From Bugulina stolonifera (lineage: Eukaryota; Bryozoa; Gymnolaemata; Cheilostomatida; Bugulidae): DNA of 64,000 nt. The notes under the pieces are model-generated. The model saw nothing but the letters and a program-made list of their open reading frames with translations. It made no database searches and was not told where the DNA came from. Of this stretch, positions 59,537-64,000 are shown piece after piece. Positions within the stretch are counted from its first letter, which is position 1. Every line of letters begins with the position of its first letter. The translations under genes and the position numbers were made by a program. Location of the stretch: the NCBI GenBank assembly GCA_935421135.1, contig OW285187.1, positions 12,859,929 to 12,923,928 of the forward strand. Reading direction: 5' to 3'.

Positions 59537-60483
59537 TATTCTACTAATTTACAACTGCAAAGTCTCCAGTTGTTGAAATGGCTTTAATTTGCCATGGCAC
59601 TCTCTTATATATTACATGTGTATACAATAGTATTTCATATAAATCTGTCGGCCAATCATATTCCAGGATCCTTTGTTGCACTCGTGGAATTAAACACCCA
59701 TGCATTTAGAATATAAAACAGATTAGTTAGCTACCAGCCCATTTTGTTATACACGTATATCTCATATTCATATTCAATTATACCCAACATAGATACAATA
59801 TGCATTTAGTAACACATCTGCAAATGGTTTGTTTTGGAATAAAGTATGTTGTGCATTATGTCACAAAAATATCTTCTGCAATTGTTTACTGGTTTATTAA
59901 AAGCACAAAGTACATTTGGAACAAAACACTGATTAATTCATATTAAATCAGACAATAAGTATATGAAACAGATGTCAATGTCTGTGTACTTCAGAGAGAC
60001 CTTCCTTTGATCATGACTAAAATGGCAATATTGTACTGTATTTACGCAGATTACATAACTTGACTCTCTTCCAAATTAATTGTTTGACATAAAAACCTTT
60101 TAAAGTTGATATACTAAAATTACATTGAAAGACAAAACTATAAAGTAAAAAGAGAATAATAGCAATAATTACTAATAACAAATAATGTAGACTTACTGAT
60201 AGGGCGTCTGTTAAATGTTGAAATGATGCCTATTTTCAAAAGAATTTACAAGTAAACTCTGGTTTGCATTGTCTAACCAATGGCACCATTTGAGGCTTGG
60301 ATTAGTATGGTTTCGAAATATATAAGTCCCGCAGAAAATAGCAAATTAAAATAATATTTATAGTAAACAAGTGTAATAATTCAGAAGTGATCACCTGCTG
60401 AGGTAAGACATCCGCGCTTAATAATAAATAATCCTATACTATAAATAGTGGCTCCATTGAGCTGTCTAGGTTTTGCTCATTAT
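59537..60483. other. Intergenic region between sulfotransferase and RABGEF1
   Basis: AT-rich. It holds the sulfotransferase 5' flank and the RABGEF1 3' UTR. No gene or repeat recognised. Confidence 0.5.
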
Positions 60484-61112
60484 TTACAATAACTGTTGAG
60501 GTATAATTGGGTTTGGTAGACTGGAGGGAATGTCAATGTCTGTATCAATGTCCGCCTTCCTTCGTCGTGGTTTCATAGTTAAAGGCGCTTTTAACACGAG
60601 TTCATTAATCTGTTCATCAAACCTAAATGTTAAGAGACACATGTGTGACATATACATGTATGTGGAACAGTACAAGAGAAAACAAATAATTACACTACTT
60701 AATAGTTTTGGTGGATTTATAATCAAGTTTAGATTAAATCTATCGCAACACATGATATGCGAACACAAACACAGCATATACAATATGTCAGCCTCCTATG
60801 TTCGTAATACAAGAGTAGTTACATATATATAAAGGCCTACATGTACATGTATGTACTAACATGTATATACCTCTGCCTAAATTCAGACAATCTTTGCTCC
60901 AGTTCTTCCACGTTATTTTGGCATCTCTCTTGTCTTCCCTTCAGTTTTTTAATCATCTCACTGTTCTCATGAATGAGTCGCAAACCGTCACACATGTATA
61001 CAGTGTTAGTGCCTTCTGCAGTTGACTCGCCTTTCATATAAGCTTGGAACTCATCTTCGGAAAGGTTTAACGATTCAGCATTCAGTTTCTCAATAAAGTC
61101 CACAACACAACA
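60484..61112 (-). CDS. RABGEF1: Rab5 GEF Rabex-5 (RABGEF1), C-terminal exons only
   Basis: Rabex-5 activates Rab5 on early endosomes. Two exons in transcript order, 61112-60871 and 60622-60484 (stop TAA), give the last 126 residues. The segment CCVVDFIEKLNAESLNLSED follows the VPS9 domain in the family. It continues with DEFQAYMKGES, a coiled coil MIKKLKGRQERCQNNVEELE (Rabex-5 LNERQERIM region) and INELVLKAPLTMKPR (human VEKYPLEIKP). The track-style start at 61103 is a GTG inside an exon, not a real start. The exon opens in phase 0 after an AG acceptor. The VPS9 and A20 zinc-finger exons were not found in 61113-64000 and are probably farther right. The coiled-coil part aligns less strictly, so the family call is good but not certain. 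Confidence 0.72.
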
Positions 61113-64000
61113 CTAGAACAACAAACAACCATGAGGTTAACAATTCTGTGGAATACAAATATAATTAATCGATAGTGCACCAGTTAGATTATAGTATTGA
61201 AGAAGAGATAATAATATACTACTCAAAATATATATATATATATATAACTTTATTTAATGTGCAATAAAAAACATCGAAAAATGCAAGAACGATTTCTATT
61301 GGTTTTAAGGGTTTTTTATCTGGCACAATTAATTTTCACATAGCCGTAGTGTATAGCCAAAAGTTTTGCACTTCTGAAGAACGAAAGATTGATCATTTTT
61401 CTTGGCAAATGGTGTTATACGTAGACTAAAATACACTAAATTGCTATTCCCGTGATGGTTCACTTCCTGGTTCCCAGACAATGTTAGTTATAGTAAAAAT
61501 AATATTAATATTGTTAACATAATAAAAGTGCAATTTCTAGGTAAAATGTCTCTATGCTTATTATATAATACTAGCGGATCACAACAGTTTGTATGGTTAT
61601 TTATATAACTCATCATACCTATGCAACCTCCTACAAAATGTAAATAAGCCACATTTTACTCTTCTATGGAGTTGGCAGTCTTTCAAAAACAATTTAAGTT
61701 ACGAAAACAGTAATGGAGAAGGAGAGGTATTAGCCTTGTTTTACAAAACCACATACATTTTGACAATCACCACAGGTGGATAACAGTATGTTTTTACAAA
61801 CTAGGACAGAGGTGTACTTGATAGATTTCAGTATAAGTTGCCAAATTTATGTATTTTTAAAAAGCAAAATTTCTTTTGTAAAATTTGAATCTCTTTAAAA
61901 AGCAAAATATACCTTAAATAAGATTAGGGAGCGGGTTGAAAATTAGGAAGTATCAGTATGTCGTGAATCAATTTTTAAAAAATGTGACACACCGAATTAA
62001 TCAAGTAGGCCTACCGCAGTGCAATTGACACATTGAAGGAAACATCTGCAAAGCAGTTTAGCTAAAAAAAAAAAAATCAAAATTAAGGCAGGAAAAGGGA
62101 GTATTAAAATTATTAGCTAAGAGCACATGGCACAATTGAACGGATACCACAATCTTCCAAATCCTTTCAAAGACAACTATACTACAGAAATTGCATTTGC
62201 CGGATGAATATAAAAAAACAAAAAACTGTTTTTGCATATTGCAATGTCACTTTCTATACAATAGTGCATTACAAGACAGAGTTGAGGCTCCATAAAGTTG
62301 TAGAAAGGATGGCAAAAGTTCAACTCCCAAGGAGCCCTTAAGACTAATACGGTTTTATTGGTAGGTGTTAAATAGTGCAACTATATTTACACCACAAAAT
62401 ACTGTGTGACATTTGCCATCTTATTATTTTTATCCAGCATTTTCACAGGGTTGTATAAAACTAGCAGCAGGGGGGCATGTGTGTGAATGCATATGCTTAT
62501 AATGGGCCTCATAGCCTACATCATTTAACATAATTTATTACTAATATCAAGGCCTAATTCTAAGATATAGGCCCATGGTATAACAGAGGCATTTTTTGCA
62601 ATATTTTAAAACGCTACATATTAATTGTTTCTCAGAATTCAACACAGGTACCTACAGCTTACAAGATCAGAACAGGGAGGAGGGGGAGTGAAATTAGAGA
62701 AGTATAGAATTATTTTCCCATAGAGTGCACCAAATTCAGAATGAAATTAATTTGAACTACAAATTAACATTTCATGTATTGAGTAAGAAATCTTTAGGAG
62801 GCAAAAACCAAACACACTGGTTTGTGCGGATTATCTAAGTGGCAGGATTGGGGGTAAGCAACAAAAACATTAACCATTAACAGCTTACTCATACTGATTT
62901 AAGCTGCTATTAAGGGTTACATCATATTGTTTGTGTAGAGCCATTTTTTATGTTATAGTAGATGAAACATTGTATAAGACACAATAGATATTTGAATGAA
63001 ATATGGGTGCTTTTAAGAATAAAATTGTGGCTAAAACAGAGCAGTTAATCATCCAGCAAACATCTTCAATGTTTCATCCCACGACTATTACATATTTAAA
63101 CAGAAGAGATTTTGATGATACCGAGAAACTTTGACTTATTATGTTATACGGCAGTCAACAACTGGAAATACATGTAAATAAGAAATGAACTCTTAACAGC
63201 AGACAATTTTATTTTGAAAAAAATTCATATTAGCGTCAGGAATGGCAGAATAAATCTCGGAGGTTAGCAAAAAAGCGGTAGAGACCAAAACCACCGGCAA
63301 CTGGTTGACACACCTGTTAAATAACCATGACTGGCATAACATAACACAATGGGAACTAAAAGAAAAACATTTACTAAATTCCGCTGTGCGTCATACAATG
63401 TAGTTAAGCCAAAAGACGAATTTTGAATTAAACATCAGAAAGTAAACTCAATGGTTTTCATGTACGACTGCTTGTCTACTACCTGATTGATTCCTGGAGA
63501 TATTACATATTTGCATTTTCATAACTAGTTGCTAGTTGCTATTCTTTTATTGTATGGTGCTTTCCTTCAAGACGGAACAAAGAATTGAAAATTTTCACCA
63601 ATACTGAGATTTCCCTTATATTTAGCAGTCTAGCATATCTATGTAACATACTCTAAAATACAAAACAAATAAAATTTATGTTGAAACAATATATTAATAA
63701 AAGTTTGTGACTGAAATTATTCATCATTTTACATGTATAAAGAAATTTCAACTTGAAGCTGCTTGAGTTACAAGCTAGTTAGTGAAAAATGGCTCAACTC
63801 TTGATGGCAAATCACCACCAAAACAGAGTAGGCCAACTAGTATTGATCAAACTTACCTGCTATAGAATTGGGTGTATTTATGCCGGTCAACATTTTTACC
63901 CCTAGTCATACATTTTTGCAACCCGTGGAAAAAAGTCGAAATATAAACATTGTATGTACATTGCATAGGCCAACTATATATAGGCCAATTATATACATGT
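61113..64000. other. Probable RABGEF1 intron or intergenic sequence
   Basis: AT-rich. It includes a TA microsatellite near 61230-61246 and a poly-A run near 62065. No Rabex-5 exon recognised. One weak candidate first exon on the minus strand lies at 63855-63891. Confidence 0.4.

Overview
The window is nuclear DNA of an invertebrate animal. It is AT-rich and holds ten intron-containing protein genes, with mostly short GT-AG introns (about 65 bp to 2 kb). The gene set (CaMKII, an outer-dynein-arm docking subunit, HERPUD, a cytosolic sulfotransferase, Rabex-5) indicates a ciliated metazoan. Gene density and intron size would fit a sponge or another compact-genome marine invertebrate, but I cannot place the species. 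I rebuilt gene models by joining exons by reading frame and splice phase. Most reconstructed lengths match the expected family length closely.

Layout, left to right: (1) 132-5071 (+), 3' half of a CaMKII gene (alternatively spliced linker exons and association domain). (2) 7423-12307 (+), TMEM209-like nuclear-envelope protein, tail-to-tail with (3) 12795-17052 (-), SEC61 alpha. (4) 18098-22351 (-), DRG2 GTPase. (5) 22352-27208, long repeat-rich intergenic tract with a tRNA-derived SINE and a TIR element. (6) 27209-32095 (+), FBXW2 F-box/WD40 protein. (7) about 33898-36770 (+), PSMB3 proteasome subunit, tail-to-tail (257 bp between stops) with (8) 37028-43424 (-), ODAD4/TTC25. (9) 45652-51734 (-), HERPUD ER-stress protein. 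(10) 51735-57456, gene-poor tract with two LINE remnants. (11) 57457-59536 (-), cytosolic sulfotransferase. (12) 60484-61112 (-), C-terminal exons of a RABGEF1/Rabex-5 gene; the rest of that gene was not found in the window.

The genes are unrelated housekeeping or signalling genes, not an operon or pathway cluster. SEC61A and HERPUD both act at the ER membrane, and PSMB3, HERPUD and FBXW2 all touch ubiquitin/proteasome turnover, but nothing in the sequence shows coordinated control.

The most unusual signals are structural. Two tandem repeats start at exon/intron junctions and copy the 5' splice site (CaMKII, 39-bp unit; FBXW2, 18-19-bp unit), and a third lies 22 bp after a donor in TMEM209. 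Two short elements with hAT-type termini carry perfect 8-bp target duplications. A tRNA-derived SINE occurs twice, once with a 15-bp target duplication and once interrupted by a nested short TIR-like element that has a second copy in FBXW2 intron 1. I found no CRISPR array, bacterial operon or clearly novel multi-gene system.
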